From assembly GCF_041102575.1 (NCBI RefSeq), contig NZ_JBGCUE010000008.1:62001-126000 (forward strand): DNA of 64,000 nucleotides, read 5' to 3'. The notes beneath the pieces are model-generated. The model did not search any database, was not told where the DNA came from, and saw only the letters and a program-made list of their open reading frames with translations. Of this stretch, positions 15,665-25,409 are shown one piece after another. The stretch is from Tenuifilum sp. 4138str (lineage in GTDB: Bacteria > Bacteroidota > Bacteroidia > Bacteroidales > Tenuifilaceae). The position numbers were made by a program, and so were the translations under genes. Position 1 is the first letter of the stretch, and each line of letters begins with the position of its first letter.

Positions 15665-17077
15665 ATGTTTTTGTTAATGGTAGTTCTTTTTGTTCTTGGC
15701 TATGCAGCTATTGCACTTGAGCATAATATCAAGGTAAACAAAACAGCATCGGCACTTTTTCTTGGTGTTGCCTTATGGGTTTTACTAATTCTAGATGCTG
15801 GTGGAATTTTAGGTACTGATATTGGTGGAAGGTTTGGGGAGTTTATTAACGGTCATCCCGATTTGGCATCGTTGCCAAAATGGGAACAGTATGTTAATTA
15901 TATTGCAGATAATCAGATTCTTGGGTTTTTAGGAGAGATCTCTGAGATTCTATTCTTCCTAATGGGAGCAATGACTATTGTTGAGATTGTTGACCAGCAT
16001 GGTGGATTTAAAATAATAACCAATAGGATTAAGACCCGCAATAAAGTTAAGCTCTTGTGGATAATATCGTTTGTTACCTTTTTCCTCTCGGCAGTTCTGG
16101 ATAATCTTACAACCTCAATTGTTATGGTGGCCTTGCTTCGCAAGCTTATTGATGGCAAGCACGATAGATGGCTGTACGCTGGAATGGTTATACTTGCTGC
16201 AAACGCAGGCGGGGCTTGGTCGCCTATTGGCGATGTAACAACCATAATGCTTTGGATAAAGGGTAATGTAACAACGGCTGGTATTGTTCCAAAGCTTTTC
16301 CTTGCTAGTTTAGTTAGCTTAATAGTCCCACTCGTAGCACTTTCATTTACCCTTAAAGGCGATTTTGCCCAGAGCCACGATTCTAGTTCAGAAAAGATTC
16401 ATTCGGTAACTCCTGCAACCCGTCGGGAGCGCCACTTAATCTTTATTCTGGGTGTTGGTGCTTTGCTGTTCACACCAGTATTTAAGGTGTTAACCCATTT
16501 GCCTCCATTCATGGGAATGCTTTTAGGTTTATCGGTTCTTTGGATATTCACTGAGGTGATGTATCACCGTAAGCATAACCTTGATGAAAAGGAGAAACGC
16601 ACAGTAGCTCGTGTTATTAAGAATGTAGATGTTCCTACCATACTATTCTTTTTGGGTATCCTTATGGCTGTTGACGCCTTACAAACGGCCGGGCATTTAA
16701 CCCTGCTCTCGCAATGGCTCGATAGGTCATTTACAAGTCCCTATCCACCAAACATTCTTATAGGTATTCTTTCATCGGTTGTAGATAATGTTCCACTTGT
16801 AGCTGCAGCCATGGGTATGCATCCTGCGGTTTCGCTAGATTTGGTAAACACTGCAATCGCAACAAGTTCAACCTATGTGATTGATGGTAATTTTTGGAGT
16901 CTTTTGGCTTATTGTGCTGGTACAGGAGGTAGCATTCTGATTATTGGTTCTGCCGCTGGTGTGGCTGTAATGGGACTTGAAAAAATCGATTTTATGTGGT
17001 ATTTAAAACACATCAGTTTACTAGCATTACTTGGGTACTTTGCTGGAATACTTACATATTTTTTGATGTTTGGGTAA
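15665..17077 (+). CDS. nhaD: NhaD-type sodium/proton antiporter
   Basis: 470 residues and about 12 hydrophobic membrane segments, starting from the first Met. Features of the NhaD branch of the ion-transporter superfamily are visible. FFLSAVLDNLTTSIVM (about 138-153) is followed by AANAGGAWSPIGDVTTIMLW (about 178-197), and SSVVDNVPLVAAAMGM (about 374-389) forms the mirrored second half. The conserved Asp and Asn residues of the two half-sites are present. It should export sodium in exchange for protons across the inner membrane. It is a single gene with its own terminator and a Rex-like palindrome upstream, which would tie sodium export to redox state. Confidence 0.93.
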   Translation: MFLLMVVLFVLGYAAIALEHNIKVNKTASALFLGVALWVLLILDAGGILGTDIGGRFGEFINGHPDLASLPKWEQYVNYIADNQILGFLGEISEILFFLMGAMTIVEIVDQHGGFKIITNRIKTRNKVKLLWIISFVTFFLSAVLDNLTTSIVMVALLRKLIDGKHDRWLYAGMVILAANAGGAWSPIGDVTTIMLWIKGNVTTAGIVPKLFLASLVSLIVPLVALSFTLKGDFAQSHDSSSEKIHSVTPATRRERHLIFILGVGALLFTPVFKVLTHLPPFMGMLLGLSVLWIFTEVMYHRKHNLDEKEKRTVARVIKNVDVPTILFFLGILMAVDALQTAGHLTLLSQWLDRSFTSPYPPNILIGILSSVVDNVPLVAAAMGMHPAVSLDLVNTAIATSSTYVIDGNFWSLLAYCAGTGGSILIIGSAAGVAVMGLEKIDFMWYLKHISLLALLGYFAGILTYFLMFG

Positions 17078-17100
17078 TACTGCGTATTGACTAAGCAAAG

Positions 17101-17133
17101 TCCGTAGTGAGAAATTTCACTGCGGATTTTTTT
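17101..17133 (+). terminator. Terminator of nhaD
   Basis: TCCGTAGTGA pairs with TCACTGCGGA (one wobble pair) around a six-base loop, followed by seven T. Confidence 0.8.
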
Positions 17134-17187
17134 GTTTATCACTCAAATAATTTTTAAAGTTGTGGTTTGTATCCTAAAATTACTTAA

Positions 17188-18312
17188 ATGGGCATTCAAA
17201 TAGTCAAGGTAGAGAACAAAACGGATCTCCGAAAATTCATTCACTTACCTGCAATAATCCATAAAGGACATAAGAATTGGGTACCTCCCATTTACTCCGA
17301 TGAGTGGGATTTTTACAATCCCAGGAAAAACAGAGCCATGTCGTATTCCGATACCGTGCTATACCTCGCTTTAAATGAGGGTAAGCCTGTAGGACGAATA
17401 ATGGGGATAATCAACAAGCGATATAACCAAATCCATAACGAAAAAACAGCCCGCTTTTTCAATCTGGAAACATTTCAGGATTACGATGTTGCACAGGCAC
17501 TTTTGGGAGAGGTTGAGAATTGGGCAAAGGAAAAAGGTATGGATAGGTTAATTGGCCCCATGGGTTTTTCCGATAAAGACCCTCAGGGTTTACTAGTTGA
17601 GGGTTTCCATGAACCAATTGTTCTGGCTTCGAACTGTAACTACCCCTACCTTGTTGAATTTGTTAACCGATATGGGTTTGAGAAGGACATTGATTTGGTG
17701 GTATACAAGGTTCCTGTTCCCCATGAACTACCCGACTTTTACCTTCACATACTTCAACGGGTTAAATCCCGAGCCAACGGCTTTAGAATGCTTAGCTTCT
17801 CCAAAAGAAGCGATATCAAACCATTCATTAAACCCGTTCTTTCACTGGTTAACGAAACCTTTGTTGATATCTATGGTTTTAACCCCATGGATTCCGATGA
17901 AATGGAGGAACTTGCTGCAAAATACCTTTCATTTATCGATCCCCGCTTTTTGAAGGTTATAACTAATGCCCACAATCAGCCATTGGCTTTCATTCTGGGT
18001 ATTCCCGATATATGTCCCGGTATTCAAAGGAGTAAGGGATACCTTTTTCCATTAGGGTTTATTCATATCTTAAGAGCAATGCGAACTTCAAAAACGCTAA
18101 GTCTTTTGCTTGGCGCCATTCATCCGCAGTATAGGAATTTAGGATTTGATACCTGGATGGGGGCCGAATTGCTACACGAGGCTCAGAAAGCAGGTATGAC
18201 TATTATTGATAGCCACCTTGAGCTAGAAACAAACCATAAGATGCGTGCCGAGATGGAAAAAATGGGCGGTGTTGTTTACAAACGCTATAGGATTTTCCAG
18301 AAAAAACTCTAA
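17188..18312 (+). CDS. GNAT-like acyltransferase family protein of unknown substrate
   Basis: 374 residues, soluble. It resembles large GNAT-fold proteins common in Bacteroidota. An N-terminal GNAT-like half carries the strand-rich VLYLALNEGKPVGRIMGIIN (about 63-82) and LIGPMGFSDKDPQGLLVEG (about 122-140). A second half carries KVITNAHNQPLAFILGIPD (about 256-274) and LLLGAIHPQYRNLGFDTWMG (about 308-327), where the acetyl-CoA loop of a classical GNAT would be. The donor and acceptor are unknown. It is monocistronic, closed by a hairpin terminator. Confidence 0.75.
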   Translation: MGIQIVKVENKTDLRKFIHLPAIIHKGHKNWVPPIYSDEWDFYNPRKNRAMSYSDTVLYLALNEGKPVGRIMGIINKRYNQIHNEKTARFFNLETFQDYDVAQALLGEVENWAKEKGMDRLIGPMGFSDKDPQGLLVEGFHEPIVLASNCNYPYLVEFVNRYGFEKDIDLVVYKVPVPHELPDFYLHILQRVKSRANGFRMLSFSKRSDIKPFIKPVLSLVNETFVDIYGFNPMDSDEMEELAAKYLSFIDPRFLKVITNAHNQPLAFILGIPDICPGIQRSKGYLFPLGFIHILRAMRTSKTLSLLLGAIHPQYRNLGFDTWMGAELLHEAQKAGMTIIDSHLELETNHKMRAEMEKMGGVVYKRYRIFQKKL

Positions 18313-18319
18313 AGAAAAT

Positions 18320-18350
18320 AAGGGGTTGCATTTTGCAACCCCTTGGCTAT
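18320..18350 (+). terminator. Terminator after the GNAT-like gene
   Basis: AGGGGTTGCA and TGCAACCCCT form a ten-pair stem with a three-base loop. The T-run after it is interrupted (TGGCTATTTT). Confidence 0.7.
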
Positions 18351-18351
18351 T

Positions 18352-20934
18352 TTACAAGATTGTGTTGAAAAGAATTTTATAGTTTGAAGGAACCGATGCC
18401 CTGAATATTGGGCTAAAACCAAGCAAAATTACTTGTCCTTTCCCTTTCCTGAGCCATATTGCTGCGGTCATGCCATCCATTAACTCCTCGCCTTTAAGGT
18501 AACCGCTTAGGAGTTTACTCTTCCCTTCAAAGTATCCAATTACTCTTCGATCCATGTCGAGCGAAGGAACTTGGGTTTCAAACAAGTAGCTATCGCGCAT
18601 GAAAATTCCCAACTCGTCAGCAAGTCCAAAAGTGAATGGGTAAACAGGTTTTATCTTTAATCTGACTAAAGAGCCGGGACAGGAAAAGCCTTGCTTTTGA
18701 ACTTCCTTTGCGTTATTCTTAAAGGGTAACATAAACTCCTCGGAAACATTACCCTGTTTGAGTGATAACGTTCCCTCAAACAGTTCAGTTGCCTGCTCCC
18801 AAGCTAAAACGGTTCCTCCATTTTGAATGAATTCGGTTAAGGCCTCAATCCCTTTCTGTCCCATTCCCTTGGTATAAATTTCGGGGTAAACCGGCGGAAT
18901 AACTTGCCCATTCCTTTTGAATTTGCCATCCTTGAGCAGGGTTGCGTTGGTGTTTGGAATAATAATCAGGTCGAATTTCGATAGTAGGTTGCCTTCGGCA
19001 ACCTGCGAAGGATTTATAACAGTGTATGGAATTTCGTAGGTGTCGAGGATATACTTAGTCCAACCTGCATCCATGCTTTGAACCTGCGATTCAAGTAAAC
19101 CTATCCGACGTATCTTGCTGATGCTGGTATTGTTGGGTTTAACATCTGAAGTCATTATACTAAAATTCGCATCGTTAAGTATTTGTCTGGTTTTTTCATT
19201 CAGGGGAATGCAGAAACTTCCTGCTGGTAATTCAATGCCATCGAACACAGTATGTTCGTTAGTTCGCTCCACCTGAACGCCACTCTTTAGGCATTTAACT
19301 GCCAATTTATAGGACTGGTTTACTGTTGAAGGAAGTAATGCAAAGCCTTTTTCGGGTAACGTTTTTTGGTTTAGCGTGAAGCTTGATTGTATGGGTTCAA
19401 TAATGCTGTTGTCAATAGCGTTGTTATTTATGGTAAAACAGGTTAAACCCTTATGCAATGGTAACGACCAACTGGTTATATCGTATGGTTCCAATACTTT
19501 TCCACCCTCCTCTAACCGCCGTTCAGGGAACTCCTGGGGTTCCATCACCTCTTTGATAAACATCCGGAAGGGCTGTGCAAGTGGAACAACAATATCGCCA
19601 GAAAGGAAATTTTGATTCTGTATAGTGATGCTTTGCTTTAACCGGTAAACATTTACGCCGTGCTCTTTGAGCAAGTTTACTAACGAAACAAGCTCGCTTG
19701 GATCCTGCTGATTGGCTGGAAGTATATAATGGTAGGGAGCGATTGTTTTACCCAGGCTTACCTGTTTTTTGCAGATATCGTTTCTGAACCTTAGAATTCG
19801 TTCCTTATACTTGCTGGCAGTTTGTAGCATTGAGATGGTTGACTCAACTTCAAGCGCAACAATGTCCGATAAATGCCACCAGCCGCCAGGCCATGGTAAA
19901 AGCATGTTTACACCTTTTTTATACTCAGCCAACCCTTTCGAGGTGCCGGTTAGCTCAGTTGGTTCAATATATACGGGAGTGGCAACTCTGGCACTGGCTG
20001 CCTCAGTTAACATGCTTATTACATTTTTCCACAAACAGGTTTCAGTTGAGCCCGGCCAGTAGTTGTCAAAAAGATTTTGTTGGCTAACGCCCTGCAAACC
20101 CTTGGAGGTAAGGTCGTTTAGCATGTTTTGCCCAAAAAGGTTCGACCAAGTGTAAAGTTCTGCATCAACATTTTGGGCTATTGGGTCGTGGTAGGGCGGT
20201 ACAAAGTACCGGGGACCCGTTAGTCCCATCTGGTGCTTCTCAACCATAACTTGAGGGAACCATTCCTGGCTGGTTAGCCTGGATATGGCTTTTGTTTCCG
20301 GTTGGGTTAGGGTAATAAAATCGCGGTTATTATCGTGACCAACATATTTTTGGTAAAGGAAAGGCATGGGGCCACCCTCGTATTTTGTTCCTTTGAATTG
20401 GTTATAGTAATCAACAACCATGTCCATCCCGTCGGGGTTGTGGCAAATAACTGCCATGTAAACAACGTTGTTAAGAGTATTGCTGAACGTATTTCCAGAA
20501 ATCAACCTGTAAATTATTGTTGGAAGAGCCTGGGTAGGCCCAACCTCAGTGGAATGCATGGAGAGGGTAGCCATCACAAAAACCCTGCCTAGATCTACCA
20601 TTTGTTCCCTTTCAGCATTGTTTAGGGAATAGTTAATGGCTAACTGTTTGTTAATCTCCTTAAGCCTATCAAGGTTAGCGATATTCTCTTTACTGCTTAC
20701 AAATACCGCATAAAGAGTTTTTCCCATAGCTGTTTGACCAATTGGTGTTAGCTTAACCATTGGACTTTGGGTTTCAACCTTTCTAAGGTACTCAACAACT
20801 TGATCGTACTTGAAAAGCATACGATCGGCTCCGGGCGTGAAACCGAAATGCTCTTCCGGCGATGTTATTACCTGTGCATGTGAAAACAATATCCAAATAG
20901 TAAAGGATAAAAGCAATGTGATTGCACGTTTCAT
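18352..20934 (-). CDS. Secreted M14-family zinc carboxypeptidase
   Basis: 860 residues with a signal peptide (about 1-20, ending SHAQ). The M14 zinc signature HSTE (His127, Glu130) and the downstream CHNPDGMD and NRDF motifs place the catalytic domain in the first 400 residues. Such domains remove C-terminal residues or cleave peptidoglycan side chains using zinc in the periplasm or outside. The C-terminal half (about 400-860) has no clear catalytic motif and includes a class-I-glutamine-amidotransferase-like stretch (FDLIIIPNTNATLL, GGTVLAWEQA) seen in many Bacteroidota M14 proteins. It is monocistronic. The natural substrate is unknown. Confidence 0.87.
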   Translation of the reverse strand: MKRAITLLLSFTIWILFSHAQVITSPEEHFGFTPGADRMLFKYDQVVEYLRKVETQSPMVKLTPIGQTAMGKTLYAVFVSSKENIANLDRLKEINKQLAINYSLNNAEREQMVDLGRVFVMATLSMHSTEVGPTQALPTIIYRLISGNTFSNTLNNVVYMAVICHNPDGMDMVVDYYNQFKGTKYEGGPMPFLYQKYVGHDNNRDFITLTQPETKAISRLTSQEWFPQVMVEKHQMGLTGPRYFVPPYHDPIAQNVDAELYTWSNLFGQNMLNDLTSKGLQGVSQQNLFDNYWPGSTETCLWKNVISMLTEAASARVATPVYIEPTELTGTSKGLAEYKKGVNMLLPWPGGWWHLSDIVALEVESTISMLQTASKYKERILRFRNDICKKQVSLGKTIAPYHYILPANQQDPSELVSLVNLLKEHGVNVYRLKQSITIQNQNFLSGDIVVPLAQPFRMFIKEVMEPQEFPERRLEEGGKVLEPYDITSWSLPLHKGLTCFTINNNAIDNSIIEPIQSSFTLNQKTLPEKGFALLPSTVNQSYKLAVKCLKSGVQVERTNEHTVFDGIELPAGSFCIPLNEKTRQILNDANFSIMTSDVKPNNTSISKIRRIGLLESQVQSMDAGWTKYILDTYEIPYTVINPSQVAEGNLLSKFDLIIIPNTNATLLKDGKFKRNGQVIPPVYPEIYTKGMGQKGIEALTEFIQNGGTVLAWEQATELFEGTLSLKQGNVSEEFMLPFKNNAKEVQKQGFSCPGSLVRLKIKPVYPFTFGLADELGIFMRDSYLFETQVPSLDMDRRVIGYFEGKSKLLSGYLKGEELMDGMTAAIWLRKGKGQVILLGFSPIFRASVPSNYKILFNTIL

Positions 20935-20998
20935 ACTATTTTGATTTAGGTTGGTTACTTCCCTTTGACTATTTGGTTTTCAAATGGTTTACAAGTAA

Positions 20999-21027
20999 AA
21001 AAGCCACGAGTTTTATCGTGGCTTTTA
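20999..21027 (-). terminator. Terminator of the Hpt-STAS pair
   Basis: The 11-pair perfect stem AAAAGCCACGA / TCGTGGCTTTT has a six-base loop. On the minus strand it follows the STAS stop and runs into T. Confidence 0.8.
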
Positions 21028-21044
21028 AAGTATGATGCTTTCGA

Positions 21045-21377
21045 TTAAAAACTCTTAATACAATCGTCAACGCTTTCCCTTATATCGAACACGGTTTGAA
21101 GTTGTAACAACTTGATGAGTTCCATTACTTCAGGGCTGATGTTGCATAGCTTTAAGGTGGCGTTTGAATTTTTACAATGACGGAGTATTGATAGCAACAT
21201 GCCAAAACCTGTGCTATCGATATAGCTAACACCGCTTAGGTTTAATGCTACCTTTGCATTTGGAGTAATCACTTTTATAACTTCAGTTTTAATCTTTTGT
21301 GTAACGGTTACATTCAGCTTGCTATTTTCGCTGAACGAGATCACCAATACATCGTTAATTTTTTCAACATCAATCAT
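21045..21377 (-). CDS. STAS-domain protein (anti-sigma-factor antagonist type)
   Basis: 110 residues forming a single STAS domain. The phosphorylatable serine sits in the usual YIDSTGFGML motif (Ser near residue 54). STAS antagonists bind RsbW-like kinases in their unphosphorylated form. The gene follows the Hpt gene by 25 bases and shares its terminator. The most obvious partner type in this window is the RsbW-like ATPase at 3.2 kb, but they are 17 kb apart, so a link is only a guess. Cytosolic. Confidence 0.85.
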   Translation of the reverse strand: MIDVEKINDVLVISFSENSKLNVTVTQKIKTEVIKVITPNAKVALNLSGVSYIDSTGFGMLLSILRHCKNSNATLKLCNISPEVMELIKLLQLQTVFDIRESVDDCIKSF

Positions 21378-21402
21378 ATATGTAAGTTTTTAGAGTTTAT
21401 AC

Positions 21403-21765
21403 TTATAACGATTCAAGAATATGTTGTAGTTCAACAGAAGCCTCGCCTGATATTTTTTTAAACCTTTCCACGTAAACCTTTACAGTGTCATCGTTGGGTT
21501 TGCTGGTGCAAATGTTTTCAAGTTTTTTCATATCGGATGTAAGCTCATCAATTCCCATCATGGCCACCGAGTTCTTAATTTTATGGGCCAGTTTTGCCAG
21601 GGTGCAGTAATCCTGATTTTTAAGGTAGATTTCCATTTGCTCAGAGAAGGTGGGTACCTGGGTAATGAAAAGGTTAATCAAATCGCGCATCAAATCGGTA
21701 CTCCCTTCCGAAATCTCTTTCAGAAAATCGAGGTTTACATGGTGGGTTGCCTGATCGGTAGCCAT
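21403..21765 (-). CDS. Histidine phosphotransfer (Hpt) domain protein
   Basis: 120 residues, four-helix Hpt type. The phospho-accepting histidine is in LAHKIKNSVAMMG (His near residue 60). It has no kinase or receiver domain of its own, so it should shuttle phosphate between a hybrid histidine kinase and a response regulator encoded elsewhere. It forms a two-gene operon with the STAS gene, preceded by a good -7 box. Joining Hpt and STAS in one operon hints at crosstalk between phosphorelay and partner-switching signalling. Confidence 0.85.
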   Translation of the reverse strand: MATDQATHHVNLDFLKEISEGSTDLMRDLINLFITQVPTFSEQMEIYLKNQDYCTLAKLAHKIKNSVAMMGIDELTSDMKKLENICTSKPNDDTVKVYVERFKKISGEASVELQHILESL

Positions 21766-21796
21766 CTTTAAAAAAGATTGAGAATACTACTACTTT

Positions 21797-21804
21797 CAAA
21801 TTTA
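21797..21804 (-). promoter_or_regulatory. -7 box (TAAATTTG) for the Hpt-STAS operon
   Basis: The minus-strand reading TAAATTTG matches TAnnTTTG and lies 32 bases before the Hpt ATG. Confidence 0.55.
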
Positions 21805-21889
21805 CTAAAAAAATGTGATATGTTGAAAAACATAAGCATAAAAGTTTACATCGAAATCGGTTTAAATAACAAGAAACAAATAAAAATCA

Positions 21890-21897
21890 TAGATTTG
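21890..21897 (+). promoter_or_regulatory. -7 box (TAGATTTG) for gcvT
   Basis: It matches TAnnTTTG and lies 28 bases before the gcvT ATG. I see no glycine riboswitch in the short leader. Confidence 0.55.
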
Positions 21898-21925
21898 TGG
21901 TACTTTAAATAAACACATAAAACCA

Positions 21926-23035
21926 ATGAAAAATACACCATTTACAAAGTACCATATAGAGCTTGGAGCCCGTATGGCACCATTTGCCGGCTATAATATG
22001 CCCATTGAGTATTCTGGTATTAACGACGAGCACATAACTGTTCGTGAGAAAGTTGGTGTTTTTGATGTTTCGCACATGGGCGAAATTTGGGTTAAAGGCC
22101 CTAAAGCGCTCGATTTTCTCCAAACCGTTACCAGTAACGATGTTTCAGCATTATTCGACGGTAAAGTTCAGTATAGCTGTTTCCCGAATGATAAGGGCGG
22201 AATAGTTGACGACCTTTTAGTTTACAGGGTTAATGCTGAAACCTACCTTTTGGTGGTGAATGCTGCTAATATTGAAAAGGACTGGAACTGGCTTTGCGAG
22301 CAGGGTAAAAAGTTTGGTTTAACTCCCGGTAAGGAGCTATATAATGCTTCCGACGAATTTGCGCAGCTTGCCATTCAGGGTCCTTTAGCCTTGAAGGCCA
22401 TGCAAAAGTTAACTACAGAGAATGTGGTTGATATGGAATACTACACCTTTAAGAAAATCCCATTTGCAGGGATTAAGGAGGTAATATTCTCTACTACAGG
22501 TTACACCGGCGCTGGTGGATGCGAAATATACTGCGCCAACGAGGATGCCGATAAACTATGGAAGGCTGTTTTTGAGGCAGGTGCTGAGTATGGCATTAAG
22601 CCAATTGGATTAGGCGCCCGCGATACGCTCCGTCTGGAAGCTGGATTCTGCTTGTATGGAAACGATATTAACGATTCTACTTCGGCCATTGAGGCAGGCT
22701 TAGGCTGGATAACCAAGTTTGTCCCCGGCAAGAACTTCATTAGCCGCGATGTATGGGAAAAGCATAAAAACGAGGGAACCGATCGCCGCCTGAAGGGCTT
22801 TGTGATGATTGATCGCGGAATACCCCGCCAACACTACTTGATTTACGATGCTCAAGGTAACGAAATTGGCGAGGTTACCTCAGGAACCATGTCGCCTATG
22901 AGTAAGCAGGGTATTGGCATGGGGTATATCAAGAAAGGCCACTGGAACGATGGCAATGAGATTTATATTGGTATTCGCGATAAGAAATTAAAGGCTAAAA
23001 TTGTTAAGCCTCCCTTTCACTTAGCAAAAGTATAA
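21926..23035 (+). CDS. gcvT: Aminomethyltransferase, T protein of the glycine cleavage system
   Basis: 369 residues, the normal GcvT length. It transfers the aminomethyl group of lipoyl-H protein to tetrahydrofolate and releases ammonia. Typical motifs are [12 protein letters not shown] (about 12-23), FDVSHMGEI (about 46-54), the folate-site aspartate region DDLLVYRV (about 97-104), [12 protein letters not shown] (about 191-202) and [13 protein letters not shown] (about 228-240). The gene is single with its own promoter and terminator; gcvH and gcvP are not in the window. It is cytosolic. Confidence 0.96.
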   Translation: MKNTPFTKYHIELGARMAPFAGYNMPIEYSGINDEHITVREKVGVFDVSHMGEIWVKGPKALDFLQTVTSNDVSALFDGKVQYSCFPNDKGGIVDDLLVYRVNAETYLLVVNAANIEKDWNWLCEQGKKFGLTPGKELYNASDEFAQLAIQGPLALKAMQKLTTENVVDMEYYTFKKIPFAGIKEVIFSTTGYTGAGGCEIYCANEDADKLWKAVFEAGAEYGIKPIGLGARDTLRLEAGFCLYGNDINDSTSAIEAGLGWITKFVPGKNFISRDVWEKHKNEGTDRRLKGFVMIDRGIPRQHYLIYDAQGNEIGEVTSGTMSPMSKQGIGMGYIKKGHWNDGNEIYIGIRDKKLKAKIVKPPFHLAKV

Positions 23036-23040
23036 ACCGT

Positions 23041-23067
23041 AAAAGGGGGCACAGCCCCCTTTTTTTA
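23041..23067 (+). terminator. Terminator of gcvT
   Basis: AAAAGGGGGC and GCCCCCTTTT pair around a three-base loop, followed by a T-run. Confidence 0.88.
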
Positions 23068-23081
23068 AATCAAACTATACC

Positions 23082-23795
23082 ATGCCAAGGATTGAAGTTG
23101 CATTTTCGCCTACCATCTTTCAGCACTTTGATAAAGACGGTAAAATAGTTGTGGTGGTTGATATCCTCAGGGCAACCTCAGTAATTTGCACCATGTTTCA
23201 CAATGGGGTTAAGGAGATAATTCCTGTGCGCAGCATTGAGGAGGCTCATGAATATAAACGCAATGGCTATCTTGTGGTTGCTGAACGCAATGGCCAAAAG
23301 CTCGACTTTGCCGATTTTGGAAACTCTCCATTTTACTTTACCCCTGAAACTGTTAACGGGAAAACTATTGTATATAGCACCACCAACGGAACAAATGCAA
23401 TTACTTTAGGACGTGATGCCCAGGAGGTGGTTATAGCCTCGTTTTTAAATATCTCTGCCGTTGAAAGTTACCTTAACGCCCGCTCAAGCGATATACTTAT
23501 CATGTGTGCCGGTTGGAAAGGCAAGTTCTGTCTTGAGGATGCCATTTTTGCAGGAGCATTGGCGCAAAGGCTTTTAACCACTGGCCGTTTCGAGACCATA
23601 TGCGATTCAACCAACGCTGCTATTGATCTTTGGAATGTGGCTAAAGTAGATTTAACCAGCTACGTTGAAAAAGTAGCTCAGCGGCATCGCCTTAAAAAGT
23701 TAGGCTTGGATGATGTTATTGGTTACTGCTTTACCTCCGATGTTACCGATACAATTCCAGTTCTCAAAGAGGATAAGTTAGTGCCTTTAATTTAG
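23082..23795 (+). CDS. comB: ComB-family phosphatase (2-phosphosulfolactate phosphatase family)
   Basis: 237 residues of the ComB family. Conserved stretches are VDILRATSVICTMF (about 27-40), YSTTNGTNA (about 101-109) and CAGWKGKFCLEDAIFAG (about 147-163). In methanogens ComB makes sulfolactate for coenzyme M. Bacteroidota do not make coenzyme M, so the substrate here may be another phosphate ester or a step toward sulfonate lipids. The gene lies between gcvT and serC, 131 bases before serC, with no terminator in between. ComA is not in the window. Confidence 0.82.
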   Translation: MPRIEVAFSPTIFQHFDKDGKIVVVVDILRATSVICTMFHNGVKEIIPVRSIEEAHEYKRNGYLVVAERNGQKLDFADFGNSPFYFTPETVNGKTIVYSTTNGTNAITLGRDAQEVVIASFLNISAVESYLNARSSDILIMCAGWKGKFCLEDAIFAGALAQRLLTTGRFETICDSTNAAIDLWNVAKVDLTSYVEKVAQRHRLKKLGLDDVIGYCFTSDVTDTIPVLKEDKLVPLI

Positions 23796-23884
23796 CATTG
23801 CAAACGATTGTTAAAAAACGGTTCAAACTTCCTGTTTGATAACATTTATTTAGGAAATTTGAAAAAAATCTTTGAAATTTGACC

Positions 23885-23892
23885 TATTCTTG
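23885..23892 (+). promoter_or_regulatory. Weak candidate -7 box (TATTCTTG) before serC
   Basis: It differs from TAnnTTTG at one position and lies 34 bases before the serC ATG. A TTTG at 23858 is 23 bases upstream. Low certainty. Confidence 0.3.
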
Positions 23893-23926
23893 CAATAACA
23901 GTTGAAAACTTAAACCATTTAACGCC

Positions 23927-24997
23927 ATGAAAAAACATAATTTCAATGCAGGTCCCTGTATCCTGCCCGAAGTAGCACTTGAAAACACTGCCAAAGCAGT
24001 TCTCGACCTCGATGGTATTGGCATGTCAATCCTGACCATCTCGCACCGTTCAAAGGAGTTTGAGGCAATTATGGAGGAAACCAAAGCACTCTGGCGTGAA
24101 TTGCTTCACATTCCAGAAAACTACCATATTCTTTTCCTGGGAGGCGGTGCAAGCTTACAGTTCTGCATGGTTCCATACAACCTACTCCAAAGCAAAGCTG
24201 CCTACCTTGATACTGGGGTATGGGCTAACAAGGCTCTGAAAGAAGCCAAACTTTTTGGTGAGGTTGTTACCGTTGCTTCCTCATCCGATAAGAATTACAC
24301 ATATATTCCAAAAGGGTTTACCATTCCAACCGATGTGGATTACTTCCATATTACCACCAACAACACAATATACGGAACTGAGATTAAGTATGATATGGAT
24401 TCGCCGGTAACCCTGGTTGCCGATATGAGTTCCGATATCATGAGCCGTCCGGTTGATATTAAAAAGTATGGGTTGATTTACGGTGGCGCTCAAAAGAATG
24501 TTGGCCCTGCCGGCGTTACCTTTGTTATTATCCGTGAGGATATCCTGGGCAAAGTTGAGCGCAAGATTCCTACAATGCTCGACTACAGCACCCACATTAA
24601 AAATGGATCAATGTTTAATACACCTCCTTGCGGTGCAATATACACCATGCGCGAAACCCTTAAATGGCTTAAGGGAATTGGAGGCGTTGAAAAAATCAAC
24701 GAGCTAAACAAGAAGAAGGCTCAACTACTCTACGATGCTATTGACAATAGCAAAATGTTTGTTGGAACTGCCGAAAAGGATTCGCGTTCTATTATGAACA
24801 TTTGCTTTGTTATGAAACCTGAGTATAAGGATAAAGAGGAAGCTTTCATGGACTTTGCAAAGAAGGCCGGAATGGTTGGTATTAAAGGTCACCGCTCTGT
24901 GGGCGGCTTCCGCGCTTCAACCTACAACGCTTTGCCTATTGAAAGTGTTCAGGCTCTGGTTGACTGCATGAAGGAGTTTGAGAAGCAAAATGCTTAA
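23927..24997 (+). CDS. serC: Phosphoserine aminotransferase
   Basis: 356 residues, fold-type I PLP enzyme of the SerC family. It converts 3-phosphohydroxypyruvate and glutamate to phosphoserine, the second step of serine synthesis, and may also act in pyridoxine synthesis. Visible features are [10 protein letters not shown] at the start (4-13), [10 protein letters not shown] (about 71-80), the PLP lysine in [12 protein letters not shown] (about 184-195) and the phosphate-binding [17 protein letters not shown] near 325-341. It is followed by a terminator-like hairpin and then serA 412 bases on. A SerB phosphatase is not in the window. Confidence 0.96.
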   Translation: MKKHNFNAGPCILPEVALENTAKAVLDLDGIGMSILTISHRSKEFEAIMEETKALWRELLHIPENYHILFLGGGASLQFCMVPYNLLQSKAAYLDTGVWANKALKEAKLFGEVVTVASSSDKNYTYIPKGFTIPTDVDYFHITTNNTIYGTEIKYDMDSPVTLVADMSSDIMSRPVDIKKYGLIYGGAQKNVGPAGVTFVIIREDILGKVERKIPTMLDYSTHIKNGSMFNTPPCGAIYTMRETLKWLKGIGGVEKINELNKKKAQLLYDAIDNSKMFVGTAEKDSRSIMNICFVMKPEYKDKEEAFMDFAKKAGMVGIKGHRSVGGFRASTYNALPIESVQALVDCMKEFEKQNA

Positions 24998-25007
24998 TTT
25001 AATATAA

Positions 25008-25048
25008 ATGGGTTGAATGGGTTCATTCCTGTTCAGCCCATTTTTTTA
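25008..25048 (+). terminator. Terminator after serC
   Basis: ATGGGTTGAA (25008-25017) pairs with TTCAGCCCAT (25032-25041), followed by seven T. Confidence 0.75.
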
Positions 25049-25409
25049 GAATTAAGGTTTCATCATTTTCTCTCTTTAAGTATTTTTCAAATTAATAAGC
25101 CATTTTCCATGAGCCTTCATCAAACTTTGCTAGAAGGAATTGTGAAAAATGGATTTTGGAACAAAAGGTACCCAGGTATCTATAGGGCTCTATCGCAAAA
25201 TGCTAGGATATTTCGGTTTTTTTATAGATGGGTTTAGGTTGGATAGGTGCAGTTCAGTGTATAACTTGAAGAAAGCAAAATGCTTGATTCATCTAAAAAG
25301 TCGACACGAAACCGAAGTAACCTAAAGAATTAAGGAGATTCATGAGTTTAATATCCTAATTCTGATTTCTGACCAATGAACCAATAAAGTAACTCAAAAC
25401 TTAAAATCT
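25049..25409. other. Intergenic region between serC and serA
   Basis: These 361 bases contain no gene I can support. The short open frame around 25013-25237 overlaps the serC terminator and resembles no protein. No strict -7 box for serA was found. Confidence 0.4.

Noticed and set aside
21820-21925. Glycine riboswitch before gcvT
   Set aside because: The leader is short and AT-rich, and I see none of the conserved aptamer helices.
25013-25237. Short + strand open frame of 74 codons after serC
   Set aside because: It starts inside the serC terminator hairpin, has no ribosome site or promoter and shows no protein-like composition or motif.
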